Assembly: GCA_963739085.1 (NCBI GenBank)
Contig: CAVTZA010000010.1
Span: 372,001 to 436,000, forward strand
From: DATFQE01 sp963739085
Lineage (GTDB): Bacteria > Actinomycetota > Thermoleophilia > Gaiellales > Gaiellaceae
DNA length: 64,000 nt
Direction: 5' to 3'
Numbering within the stretch: the first letter of the stretch is position 1; each line of letters opens with the position of its first letter. The notes below the pieces were generated by a model. It saw nothing but the letters and a program-made list of their open reading frames with translations. It was not told the origin of the DNA and ran no database searches. Of the stretch, positions 50,475 to 58,557 are shown in pieces. Position numbers and translations under genes: made by a program.

Positions 50475-52159
50475 GCTACGACGCCGAGCCGCACTACCCA
50501 GTTGTCGGCGGGGAGGTTCGAGTGGGCTACCGTGAGCTCGCGGCCGAGCTCGCGCGGCGCCGGCCGTGCGTGGTCGCCGTCGATGGTCCCGCGGCGCTTC
50601 CCTGGGAGCCGTTTACCGCTTCCCTGGCGGACGCCCTCGGTGCCGCGGGACTGCGGAGCCGGAGCGTGGACGTGCGGCGATTCGTGGCGCCGTGGAAGGA
50701 GATACAAAGACGGACCGCGACCGCGGACCTGGCGGGCGATCCGGTTTTCGCGCGGAGCTTCGAGGGGTCGATCGCGCTGCTGTTCGACGAGCTCCCGCGG
50801 TTCTCTCAGCCGGCGGAGGACGACCTAACGCTCGTTCTCGGGCCGGGGAGTGCTCTGGTCGACCACGACTTCCTCTGGTACGTCGACCTCCCCAAGCGAT
50901 TGAGCCTCGACGCTGTCAGGCGCGGGCTCGCGGGAAACCTTGGCCAACCGCCGGGCGAGGGTGGATCGGAGCAGCGACTGCTGTTCGTCGACTGGCCGGT
51001 GCTCGACCGCCACAAGCACGCTCTCGCGCCCCACCTCGACGGCTACGTCGACCTCACCGACCCGCACTCGCCTCGCTCGCTCGAGGGCGAGGCGCTCCGG
51101 CGCTCGTTGCGCGCGCTCGCCGCTGCGCCGTTCAGAACTCGCCCGACATTCCTGCCCGGCCCATGGGGAGGTCAGTGGCTGAGACGCGCCCTCGGCGTCG
51201 CCGCCGACACCCCGAACCTCGCCTGGTCGTACGAACTGATCACGCCCGAGAGCGGGATCCTGCTGGGAGACGCGGAACCCGCAGAGGTCGGCTTCGAGCT
51301 CCTGATGGCGCAGCACGGGGAGGAGATCCTCGGCCCGGCGGTCGCGCAGCGCTTCGGCGCGTCGTTTCCGATCCGGTTCGACTACCTCGACACGCTCGAG
51401 GGCGGCGACCTCTCGATCCAGTGCCACCCGTCGGAGGTCTACATGCGCGAGACGTTCGGGCTGCCCTACACCCAGCACGAGACCTACTACGTCATGGTCA
51501 CGACTCCGGGCGCGAAGATCTTCCTCGGCCTGCGCGAGGACGCCGACCTCGACGCCTTCCGGGCCGAGGCCGAGCAGGCGGAGGATCCGGGCCGGCCGTT
51601 CGAGCCCGAGCGGTATCTCGAGACACACCCTGCGGCGCAGCACCGGCTCTACCTAATCCCCGCTGGGACCCCGCACGCGAGCGGGGCGGGCAACGTCGTG
51701 CTCGAGATCAGCGCCACGCCGTACCTCTACACGCTTCGCTTCTACGACTGGCTGCGCCGCGACCTCGACGGCGAGCTCCGGCCCGTCCACCTTCGGCATG
51801 CGTTCTCGAACCTCAATCCGCGACGGCGGGGTCAGGCCGTTCGCCGTGAGCTGATTCCCGAGCCGGGTGTCGTGCGCGAGGGGCCAGGTTGGGCCGAGCT
51901 CGCCCTGAGCACGCTGCCAGAGCTCTTCTTCGCCGTACACCGGCTCGACTTCTCGGACGAGGTCGCCGACGACACATCGGGCCGCTTTCACGCGCTCAAC
52001 CTCGTCGAGGGGGAGCAGGTCGAGATCGTGACCGCGGCGGGCCACATCCATCCGCTCTCCTACGCCGAGACGATCGTGGTCCCGGCAGCGGTGGGCGCGT
52101 ACCGCATCCGGCGGGAACGCGGAGGCTCGTGCAAGGTCGTGAAGGCGTTCGTCCGGTGA
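50471..52159 (+). CDS. Nucleoside-kinase-like domain fused to class I mannose-6-phosphate isomerase
   Basis: 562 residues from GTG 50471. Residues ~1-210 resemble a uridine-kinase-type P-loop fold (RRPCVVAVDGPAALPWEPF, LFVDWPVLDRHKHAL) but the P-loop lacks the GKT/S, so ATP use is doubtful. Residues ~230-562 are a class I phosphomannose isomerase cupin: IQCHPSEVYMRETFG with Gln317 and His319, QHETYYVMVTTPGAKIF with His336/Glu337, LIPAGTPHASGAGNVVLEIS and FHALNLVEGEQVEIV. The isomerase converts mannose-6-phosphate to fructose-6-phosphate using a divalent metal. With a ROK kinase next door this suggests the released sugar is mannose (inference). Confidence 0.84.
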   Translation: MSYDAEPHYPVVGGEVRVGYRELAAELARRRPCVVAVDGPAALPWEPFTASLADALGAAGLRSRSVDVRRFVAPWKEIQRRTATADLAGDPVFARSFEGSIALLFDELPRFSQPAEDDLTLVLGPGSALVDHDFLWYVDLPKRLSLDAVRRGLAGNLGQPPGEGGSEQRLLFVDWPVLDRHKHALAPHLDGYVDLTDPHSPRSLEGEALRRSLRALAAAPFRTRPTFLPGPWGGQWLRRALGVAADTPNLAWSYELITPESGILLGDAEPAEVGFELLMAQHGEEILGPAVAQRFGASFPIRFDYLDTLEGGDLSIQCHPSEVYMRETFGLPYTQHETYYVMVTTPGAKIFLGLREDADLDAFRAEAEQAEDPGRPFEPERYLETHPAAQHRLYLIPAGTPHASGAGNVVLEISATPYLYTLRFYDWLRRDLDGELRPVHLRHAFSNLNPRRRGQAVRRELIPEPGVVREGPGWAELALSTLPELFFAVHRLDFSDEVADDTSGRFHALNLVEGEQVEIVTAAGHIHPLSYAETIVVPAAVGAYRIRRERGGSCKVVKAFVR

Positions 52160-53019
52160 CGAGCGGACAGGTCGTCGGTGCCCTGGACATCGGCGGGACG
52201 CACGTGACCGCCGGTCGCGTTCACATCGAGTCGAGGGCCGTCGAGGCGGGCACGCGCGTCCGCATACCCTTCCCGCCCGACGCCGAGTCGGAGGTGAATC
52301 GCGTCGTCGAGGCCGCTGCCGCAATCGCGAGCCCGGAGCTGCGTCGCCTTGGCGTCGCGGCCCCGGGTCCCTTCGACTACGCCGTCGGCATCAGCCGGAT
52401 CACCCACAAGCTCCCGGGCCTCTACGGCGTCGACCTGCGCCACGAGCTCGGATCGGCTCTCGACCTCGCCGAGATCGTGTTCCTGAACGACGCGGAGGCG
52501 TTCGTGCTCGGCGAGTGGTGGGCGGGCGCGGCGCGGGGGCAGGACCGGGTGGTCGGCATCACTCTCGGCACAGGGCTCGGCTCCGCGTTCCTCGAGCACG
52601 GACGGTTCGTGCGCTCGGATCCGCGAGTGCCCGCGGAGGGCGCTCTGTACACGCTCGCGTTTCGGGGCGCTCCGGTCGAGGAAACGGTCTCACGGCAAGC
52701 CCTGCTCGACCGCTACGGCGCCGATTCCCAAGACGTCGAGCAGATCGCGGCGCTTGCAAGAGCCGGGGAGGGTCGTGCGCGTAGCGTGTTCGATGAGCTG
52801 GCCGCCGATTTGGCCGAGTTCCTCGGGCCAACGCTCGAGACCTTCGCCCCGACGTGCCTCGTCGTCGGCGGGTCGATCGCGCGTGCCTGGGACCTCCTGG
52901 GACCGGTCCTCGAGCAGCAGTTCGCTGCGTTCCGGCCGCTGGTCGTCTCCCGAGCCGCCGCGATCGACGATGCCCCGCTCCTCGGCGCCGCCAGGCACGC
53001 CGTGATGAACGAGTCTTGA
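52156..53019 (+). CDS. ROK family sugar kinase-like protein
   Basis: 287 residues, GTG 52156 overlapping the isomerase stop. ATP-binding opening GALDIGGTHVTAGRVHI, catalytic Asp in VFLNDAEAFVLGEW and phosphate loop GITLGTGLGSAFLEHG are present. The cysteine-rich zinc motif found in most ROK proteins is absent (DPRVPAEGALYTLAFRG occupies the region). There is no N-terminal DNA-binding domain, so it is an enzyme rather than a repressor. It probably phosphorylates mannose or fructose at C6 in the cytoplasm, feeding the fused isomerase. Confidence 0.83.
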   Translation: MTSGQVVGALDIGGTHVTAGRVHIESRAVEAGTRVRIPFPPDAESEVNRVVEAAAAIASPELRRLGVAAPGPFDYAVGISRITHKLPGLYGVDLRHELGSALDLAEIVFLNDAEAFVLGEWWAGAARGQDRVVGITLGTGLGSAFLEHGRFVRSDPRVPAEGALYTLAFRGAPVEETVSRQALLDRYGADSQDVEQIAALARAGEGRARSVFDELAADLAEFLGPTLETFAPTCLVVGGSIARAWDLLGPVLEQQFAAFRPLVVSRAAAIDDAPLLGAARHAVMNES

Positions 53020-53960
53020 AGGCCGTGCCGCTTCGTCCCGGCGTCGAGGCGCTGCGCCAACGGTGGATCGCGGTCGGCAAGCGCCCGGTACGGGAGCTGT
53101 CCGTGGCAGAGGCGCGTGCGGCGGAACGGGCCGAGCTGGACCAGCGCGGCGTGCCCGAGCCGGTGGGCGCGGTCTTCGACGGCTCGCTACCCGGCCCGGC
53201 CGGCCCGATTCCCATCCGCGTCTACCGACCGCACTCGGCGCACGCGCTGCCGGCGCTCGTCTACTTCTTCGGCGGCGGGTGGGTGACGGGATCGCTCGAC
53301 ACTGGGGATCGCGTCTGTCGGCGGCTCGCGAACTCGACGCCCTGCGCGGTCGTCGCCGTCTCGTACCGGAGTGCCCCGGAGCACCGGTTCCCCGCCGCGG
53401 TCGAGGACTGCGACGCGGCGACGCGCTGGGTGGCCGAGCATGGTGAGCAACTCGGCGTCGATCCGCTGCGCCTGGCGGTCGGTGGAGTGAGCGCGGGTGG
53501 AAACCTCGCCGCGGCCTGCGCGCAGCTCACACACGGGCGAGGAGCTCCGAGCCTTCGCCTTCAGTTCCTCGTCTACCCACCTTTGGACTACCGTGCCGAC
53601 ACGCCCTCGATGCGCGAGACGGCCGACCCCGTCTTCTTCGACCACAACGACGTCGCTTGGTGCTGGGCGCATTACCTGGCGCACGATTCGGATGGAGAGA
53701 GCCCGCTGGCCTCGCCACTCCGAGCCCCCCACGTCCGCGGGCTGCCGCCCACGCTCGTCATTACCGCTGAGCTCGATCCGCTACGCGACGAAGGCGAGCT
53801 CTACGCGGCTCGGCTTGCGGCGGCGGGCGTTCCGACGGAGCTTGTCCGCTTCGAGGGCATGGTGCACGGCTTCTACTCCATGAACGGCGTTCTCGGCGCC
53901 GCCGACCAGGCTCAAGCCGTCACCGCCGCCGCTCTGCGTCGAGCGTTCGCGTTGCGGTGA
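53016..53960 (+). CDS. Alpha/beta hydrolase of the HSL/Aes esterase family with altered oxyanion motif
   Basis: 314 residues from TTG 53016 (TTGA overlap); GTG 53025 is an alternative. HSL-family features: YRPHSAHALPALVYFFGGGW, where the canonical HGGG is FGGG; VVAVSYRSAPEHRFPAAVED; nucleophile GVSAGGNLAAACA; Asp in VITAELDPLRDEGELYA; His in EGMVHGFYSM. The catalytic triad is intact; loss of the first His of HGGG is unusual and may change activity or specificity. Cytoplasmic. As last gene of the plus operon it may remove acyl groups from an imported sugar (inference). Confidence 0.85.
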   Translation: MKAVPLRPGVEALRQRWIAVGKRPVRELSVAEARAAERAELDQRGVPEPVGAVFDGSLPGPAGPIPIRVYRPHSAHALPALVYFFGGGWVTGSLDTGDRVCRRLANSTPCAVVAVSYRSAPEHRFPAAVEDCDAATRWVAEHGEQLGVDPLRLAVGGVSAGGNLAAACAQLTHGRGAPSLRLQFLVYPPLDYRADTPSMRETADPVFFDHNDVAWCWAHYLAHDSDGESPLASPLRAPHVRGLPPTLVITAELDPLRDEGELYAARLAAAGVPTELVRFEGMVHGFYSMNGVLGAADQAQAVTAAALRRAFALR

Positions 53961-53980
53961 GAGCGCCGGTTGCGGGCCTC

Positions 53981-54035
53981 TGGATGGGCCTGCTGGACTC
54001 GAACCAGCGACCTTGGGATTTAAGAGTCCGGCGGG
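53981..54035 (-). other. tRNA 3'-half remnant
   Basis: Minus strand: ends ...GGCCCATCCA with a possible encoded CCA (53981-53983). The T-arm GCTGG-TTCGAGT-CCAGC is perfect, AAGGTC forms a variable loop, and CTCTTAA resembles a tRNA-Lys(CTT) anticodon loop with poorly paired flanks. No D-arm or matching 5' acceptor strand follows. It lies just after the esterase gene, at the right edge of the sugar module. The rest of the 258-bp gap (to 54218) holds only short direct repeats (CGTACTC twice at about 54134-54152) and nothing recognisable. Confidence 0.5.
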
Positions 54036-54218
54036 AACCGCTGCGGCAAGCTGTGCTCAGCTGAAAGCGGCTGGAACGAAGGCGAAATGACGCTGCAACG
54101 AACTGCAGCGAGGTGCATGTCGCGGAGACAAGTCCGTACTCCCGTTCGTACTCTCAGTCAGCGTCTCTGCAGACAACAACTGGCGTTTGGACATGATGTC
54201 CGGGGTCGAGGCCGTCTA

Positions 54219-55268
54219 TCACCGTCGTCCCTGCGTCGACGATTTCTGGGCAGAAAGGATGCTCTCCCCGTCGCCGCTTTCGATGTCGGTCGTACCGAGG
54301 AAGCGCGCGACCGCCGCCGTCCGGGTCTTCACGCCGAGTTTGGCGTAGAGGTTCGCGAGGTGCTTGCTGACCGTGCTCGGGGCGAGCCAGAGTATGCGCG
54401 CGATCTCCGGGTTCGTCTTGCCGCGCGCGACCCATGCGAGCACCTCGCGTTCTCGTGCGGTCAGGCTGACGGGATCACGCGTTTCCTCTACGAGCAACGC
54501 ATCGCCGACCCGCTCGACGATCAGCCTGCGGCTGCCGAGGCGGTGGACGAGCGGTCGTGGGCACCCGGCCTCGAGCCAGTCGGCAAGCGCCTCGTCCGCG
54601 ACGAACTCGGACAAGAGCCGGCGCGCCGGCTCCGAGACGTACTCGAGCTCGTCGCGAGCGCTCACAAGGAGCACCCCGCTGGACTCGCCGGCCTTCGCCT
54701 GGTCGAGGCCGGCGAGCGCCGCCGCCAAGAGCCGCCGCGTCCTGGCCGCTCGCCACAGCTGGTCGAGGTGCGGCTGGAGGAGGTCGAGAACAAGCCGGTC
54801 GCGCTCGCTGAAGTCGCCTCGCTCGCGGTCGAGGATGAGTGTCTTCGTGTGGGAAGGCGGCGAGGGGATGCCGACGGAGAGCGTGTGCTCGAAGCCGAAC
54901 CGCCGAAACCAGATGTCGTAGAGGCGCGTACGGTGCAGCTGGCGCTGAGTAAGGAAGTCCGACACCTTCAGCGCGCCGAAGAACCCTTGCGCGTGTCGCA
55001 CGCAAATCGGGTGCTCCTTGGTCACGAGCTCCCAGTAGACCTGGTCGTCATCCGGGCTGTCGTCCACCCCATCACCGGGACGGCTTAGCTCGTAGAGGTG
55101 GCGCTCTTGCACGCGGTCGACCTCGCTGTAGCTCACCGAGTCGGCAGGGACGAGCCGGCCGAGTTCAACGAGAAGCTCCTCTGTGAACGGCTCGTCGCCG
55201 CCGACGCTTCCCGCCTCGGCAACCAGGCGAAGAAGCCGCTCCGCATCGCCTCTGGCGAGTGCGGCCAT
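54219..55268 (-). CDS. LuxR-type helix-turn-helix regulator
   Basis: 349 residues from ATG 55268 (MAALARGDAERLLRLVAEAG). The last ~65 residues are a NarL/LuxR-type DNA-binding domain: LTAREREVLAWVARGKTNPE, IARILWLAPSTVSKHLANLY, AKLGVKTRTAAVARFLG. The N-terminal ~270 residues are not a receiver domain (no phospho-acceptor pattern) and look like a GAF/PAS-type sensor, with ADSVSYSEVDRVQERHLYEL. No Walker motifs, so not MalT-like. Divergent from the haloperoxidase-type gene with 115 bp between starts; it may regulate that gene (inference). Confidence 0.85.
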   Translation of the reverse strand: MAALARGDAERLLRLVAEAGSVGGDEPFTEELLVELGRLVPADSVSYSEVDRVQERHLYELSRPGDGVDDSPDDDQVYWELVTKEHPICVRHAQGFFGALKVSDFLTQRQLHRTRLYDIWFRRFGFEHTLSVGIPSPPSHTKTLILDRERGDFSERDRLVLDLLQPHLDQLWRAARTRRLLAAALAGLDQAKAGESSGVLLVSARDELEYVSEPARRLLSEFVADEALADWLEAGCPRPLVHRLGSRRLIVERVGDALLVEETRDPVSLTAREREVLAWVARGKTNPEIARILWLAPSTVSKHLANLYAKLGVKTRTAAVARFLGTTDIESGDGESILSAQKSSTQGRR

Positions 55269-55383
55269 GCAACAAAAGATACGCCGAATGAAGTATGGAC
55301 ACCAGCGGCGCGCGGGCGAAGCATGGGGGGTCGGACGAATCGGCCAGGCCGCCTTCGGCGAGCCGGCCGTGTGAGGAGGCACG

Positions 55384-56748
55384 ATGAACGTGACCCATCA
55401 GATCCGCAGGATTCGACTGCTCGGCCTTGCCGTGTGCCTGGCGGCGGGGGTGTTCCTGGCGGGCGCGTCGGCGTCCCAACCGGCGCCGGTGCCGAATGCG
55501 GTCATCGCCTGGAACGCGAACGCGGGCGATGCATCGATCGCTGCGTGCTTTCTCGGGGACTATGCGCCTCAGGAAGCCCGCATGTACGCGATGATGCACG
55601 TGGCGATCCACGACGCGCTGAACGGCATCGACGCGCGCTCGCGCCCCTATGCGGCGAGCCTGAGCGCGGCGCCTGGGGCGTCGCCGGACGCCGCGGTGGC
55701 GGCAGCCGCCCGCGACGTCCTCGTCCCGGTTCTCGGCTCGCTCTCCTTCTTCCTCCCTGCGGATTGCGTCAGCGCAGGCGTCGCGAGCGTGGAAGCCGAC
55801 TACGCAGCCGCGCTCGGGGCGATCCCGAACGGGACGGCGAAGACACGGGGTGTCGCCCTGGGACGGGCGGCCGCTGCAGCGATCCTGGCCCTTCGTTCCG
55901 CGGACGGCTTCGACACGCCGACGGTCGATCCCAACTACCAGGAGGGCAGCGCCCCCGGCGAGTATCGCTACACACCGGGCACCCCCTTCGCTTTCGCCCC
56001 GCATCTGGGCGAGGACCTCACCCCCTTCGTGCTGAAGGACGCTTCGCAGTTCCGTCCAGGCCCGCCGGATCCGCTGACCAGCCGCAAGTACGCCGCAGAC
56101 GTCAACGAGATTCAGCGCCTCGGCGGGGATGACGTCACCACTCCGAGCGCCCGCACAGGCGAGCAGACCGAGATCGCCCTGTTCTGGGTCGAGAGCTCAC
56201 CGCTCGCGTGGAACCGCCTCACCCGGGCGGTCGCGACGGCGGAGGAACTCGACCTGTGGGAAAGCGCGCGGCTATTCGGGCTTCTGAACCTGGCAATGAC
56301 GGACGGCTATATCGGCACCTGGGAAGCGAAATACCACTACCGCTTCTGGCGACCGGTGACCGCCATTCGGCTCGCCGGCATCGACGGCAACCCGGCGACG
56401 ACGGCCGACCCGACCTGGACCCCGCTCGTGCAAACCCCACCGATCCCGGACTACGACTCCGGGCACGCCGTTGAAGGAGGAACCGCGGCGCAAGTCCTGA
56501 AGCGATTCTTCCGCACCGACAGGATGAGCTTCTCGGTCTGTAGCTTCACGCTACCCGCGGGACAGAAGTGCAGCGACGCCTCGCCAACGCTCCGTCACTT
56601 CACCAAGTTCTCCCAGGCGGCCGACGAGAACGCGCTCTCCCGCATCTACGTCGGCTTCCACTTCCGGGACGCGGTCGCGACGGGGACGAACCACGGCGAG
56701 AAGATCGGCAACCGGGCCGTCAACCACTTCTTGCGGCCCACGCACTAA
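55384..56748 (+). CDS. Secreted vanadium-dependent haloperoxidase/PAP2-type protein
   Basis: 454 residues. Signal peptide: RIRLLGLAVCLAAGVFLAG with cleavage after ASA. The vanadate/phosphate site is complete: Lys316 and Arg320 in EAKYHYRFWRP, Ser359-Gly360-His361 in PDYDSGHAVEGG, and Arg428 with His437 in FRDAVATGTNHG. The length fits bacterial vanadium haloperoxidase-like proteins, which oxidise halides with H2O2; acid phosphatases share the same site, so activity must be tested. A cysteine pair (VCSFTLPAGQKC) near residues 380-397 may form a disulfide in the exported protein. Solitary gene, flanked by the divergent LuxR gene and a strong hairpin. Confidence 0.87.
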   Translation: MNVTHQIRRIRLLGLAVCLAAGVFLAGASASQPAPVPNAVIAWNANAGDASIAACFLGDYAPQEARMYAMMHVAIHDALNGIDARSRPYAASLSAAPGASPDAAVAAAARDVLVPVLGSLSFFLPADCVSAGVASVEADYAAALGAIPNGTAKTRGVALGRAAAAAILALRSADGFDTPTVDPNYQEGSAPGEYRYTPGTPFAFAPHLGEDLTPFVLKDASQFRPGPPDPLTSRKYAADVNEIQRLGGDDVTTPSARTGEQTEIALFWVESSPLAWNRLTRAVATAEELDLWESARLFGLLNLAMTDGYIGTWEAKYHYRFWRPVTAIRLAGIDGNPATTADPTWTPLVQTPPIPDYDSGHAVEGGTAAQVLKRFFRTDRMSFSVCSFTLPAGQKCSDASPTLRHFTKFSQAADENALSRIYVGFHFRDAVATGTNHGEKIGNRAVNHFLRPTH

Positions 56749-56792
56749 GGAGCTCGCTCCTGAGCGAGTTGCAGCAGGAATCGGCTCCAACG

Positions 56793-56826
56793 GCCTCGGG
56801 CCGCCACACGCTAGGCGGCCCGAGGC
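56793..56826 (+). terminator. Hairpin terminator after the haloperoxidase-type gene
   Basis: GCCTCGGGCCGCC (56793-56805) and GGCGGCCCGAGGC (56814-56826) form a perfect 13-bp GC stem with an 8-base loop, 45 bases after the stop. A smaller CTCGCTC/GAGCGAG stem lies nearer the stop. No T-run follows, as is common for such hairpins in GC-rich actinobacteria. Confidence 0.8.
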
Positions 56827-56907
56827 GCGTCGACGTCCGCCAGAGACAGGACCTCGAGTCGCGGCAGTAGCTTCGGGGGGTCTCTCGGCGTAGACTCGAT
56901 CGCCCTG

Positions 56908-58551
56908 GTGAGACGCAGGGGCGCGATTTCGTGGGCGGTGCTCGCGGTGGGGGTGCTGTTGCTTGTCGTGTCGAGTTGCGGGGACAACGACGAGCCAGAG
57001 CGCACGGAAGGCGGGACGCTGCGGATCAACCTGGCTTCTGACACCGACCACGTCGATCCCGCCCTGGCCTACTACACGGTGTCCGGCCAGTTTCTCTACG
57101 CGGCCTGTGCGACGCTCCTCAACTACCCGGACAAGCACGCGCCCGAGGGCTCGCGCCTCCAGCCTGAGGTCGCCGAGGCCATGCCGACTGTCTCCGACGG
57201 CGGGAGGACGTACACGTTCACCGTTCGGGATGACTTCATGTTCTCGCCGCCGTCGAACGAAAAGGTCACGGCCGACGACTTCAGGTTCGTGATCGAGCGG
57301 AACCTGAATCCGAAGCTGCAATCGCCATCGGCTTCCTTCATCAGCGACATCGTGGGTGCGAAAGCGTATGCGGCGGGTAAGACGAAGGGCGTCACCGGTG
57401 TCACGGTCGACGGAAACAAGCTGACGATCCGGCTTACCCGGCCCGCCCCAGACTTCCTCAGCCGCATTGCGATGTGGTTCTTCTGCGCGGTGCCGAAGAC
57501 AACAACGGTTGATCCCCAGCAGGAGCGCCCTGTCCCGACGGCGGGTCCCTACTACGTCGAGTCCTGGACGCCGAAACGCCAGTTGGTCTTGAAGCGGAAC
57601 CCGAATTACACGGGAGACCGTCCGCACTCTCTGGACGAGATCCGCTACACGGCGTCGGTCGACCAGCGGCAGTCGGTGCTCCAGATCAGGTCTGGCGCGG
57701 CGGACTATGTGGCCGACGGAATTCCGCCGTCGTCCAACGCCGAGCTCGGCCGCGACTTCGGGCCGGGCAGCGAGGCGGCGAAAAACGGCGAGCAGCAGTT
57801 CTTCGTGAACACCACCTTGGCATTCCAGTTTTTCGGCCTCAACACGCAGCGGCCTCTCTTCGCCGACGCCAACATGCGCAAGGCAGTCGCGTATGCGATC
57901 GATCGCGCGGCGCTCGTGCGGCTGTCGGGTGCATTCGGGGGCGAGCCGACCGATCAGTACCTCCCGCCGGGAGTGCCCGGGCACGAAGACGTCGACCTGT
58001 ACCCGCTCGACGAGCCGGATGTGCAAAAGGCGAACGAGCTGACCGGGGGAAAAAGCGGGACGGCGATCCTCTACACATGCAACCAGTCTCCCTGCCCGGA
58101 ACGAGCCCAGCTCATCCAGCAGAACCTGAAGGCGATCGGGATCGATGTGCGGATCAAGGAGTTCCCGCGCATCGTCAAGGGCGCGAAGCAGGGCACGAAA
58201 GGGGAGCCGTTCGACATTGTGGACGAGGGTTGGTTCGCCGACTACCCGGATCCATACAACTTCATCAACAACCTGCTCGACGGGCGCAAGATCCAGGCGT
58301 CGAACAACGTCAACATTTCTTACTTCGACGACGTCGGCTACACCCGCAAGATGGACGAGGCGGCGAGCCTCACAGGCGATGCTCGCGCCAGGGCGTACGC
58401 CGAGCTCGACGCCGACATCGCCGGGAACGCCGCTCCTCTCGTCGCCTGGGGCGTCCCGAACTGGATCGACTTCTTCTCGTCACGGGTCGGCTGTCAGCTC
58501 TGGCATCCCGTCTACGGCATGGATCTCGCGGCGCTCTGCCTGAGGCAATAG
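56908..58551 (+). CDS. Peptide/solute-binding lipoprotein (ABC transporter family 5)
   Basis: 547 residues from GTG 56908. Signal peptide SWAVLAVGVLLLVVSSC with Cys in a lipobox-like VSSC. Family 5 (DppA/OppA) features: EGGTLRINLASDTDHVDPAL, LQPEVAEAMPTVSDGGRTYT, VTADDFRFVIERNLNPKLQS, ANMRKAVAYAIDRAALVRLS and FDIVDEGWFADYPDPYNFIN. It binds oligopeptides, nickel or other solutes for an importer. No permease or ATPase genes of this class lie nearby; a truncated IS110 transposase starts within ten bases of its stop, so the rest of the operon may have been lost (inference). Confidence 0.88.
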   Translation: MRRRGAISWAVLAVGVLLLVVSSCGDNDEPERTEGGTLRINLASDTDHVDPALAYYTVSGQFLYAACATLLNYPDKHAPEGSRLQPEVAEAMPTVSDGGRTYTFTVRDDFMFSPPSNEKVTADDFRFVIERNLNPKLQSPSASFISDIVGAKAYAAGKTKGVTGVTVDGNKLTIRLTRPAPDFLSRIAMWFFCAVPKTTTVDPQQERPVPTAGPYYVESWTPKRQLVLKRNPNYTGDRPHSLDEIRYTASVDQRQSVLQIRSGAADYVADGIPPSSNAELGRDFGPGSEAAKNGEQQFFVNTTLAFQFFGLNTQRPLFADANMRKAVAYAIDRAALVRLSGAFGGEPTDQYLPPGVPGHEDVDLYPLDEPDVQKANELTGGKSGTAILYTCNQSPCPERAQLIQQNLKAIGIDVRIKEFPRIVKGAKQGTKGEPFDIVDEGWFADYPDPYNFINNLLDGRKIQASNNVNISYFDDVGYTRKMDEAASLTGDARARAYAELDADIAGNAAPLVAWGVPNWIDFFSSRVGCQLWHPVYGMDLAALCLRQ

Positions 58552-58557
58552 ACGTAC

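Noticed and set aside
53981..54035. A functional tRNA-Lys gene
   Set aside because: Only the T-arm, CCA and an anticodon-loop-like sequence are present; the anticodon stem is mispaired and the 5' half is missing.
54134..54152. Short direct repeat CGTACTC as a CRISPR or attachment site
   Set aside because: Only two 7-base copies with no spacer structure; no CRISPR array is present anywhere in the window.
54087..55088. A plus-strand open frame opposite the LuxR gene
   Set aside because: The minus strand encodes a clear LuxR helix-turn-helix; the plus frame has no family features.
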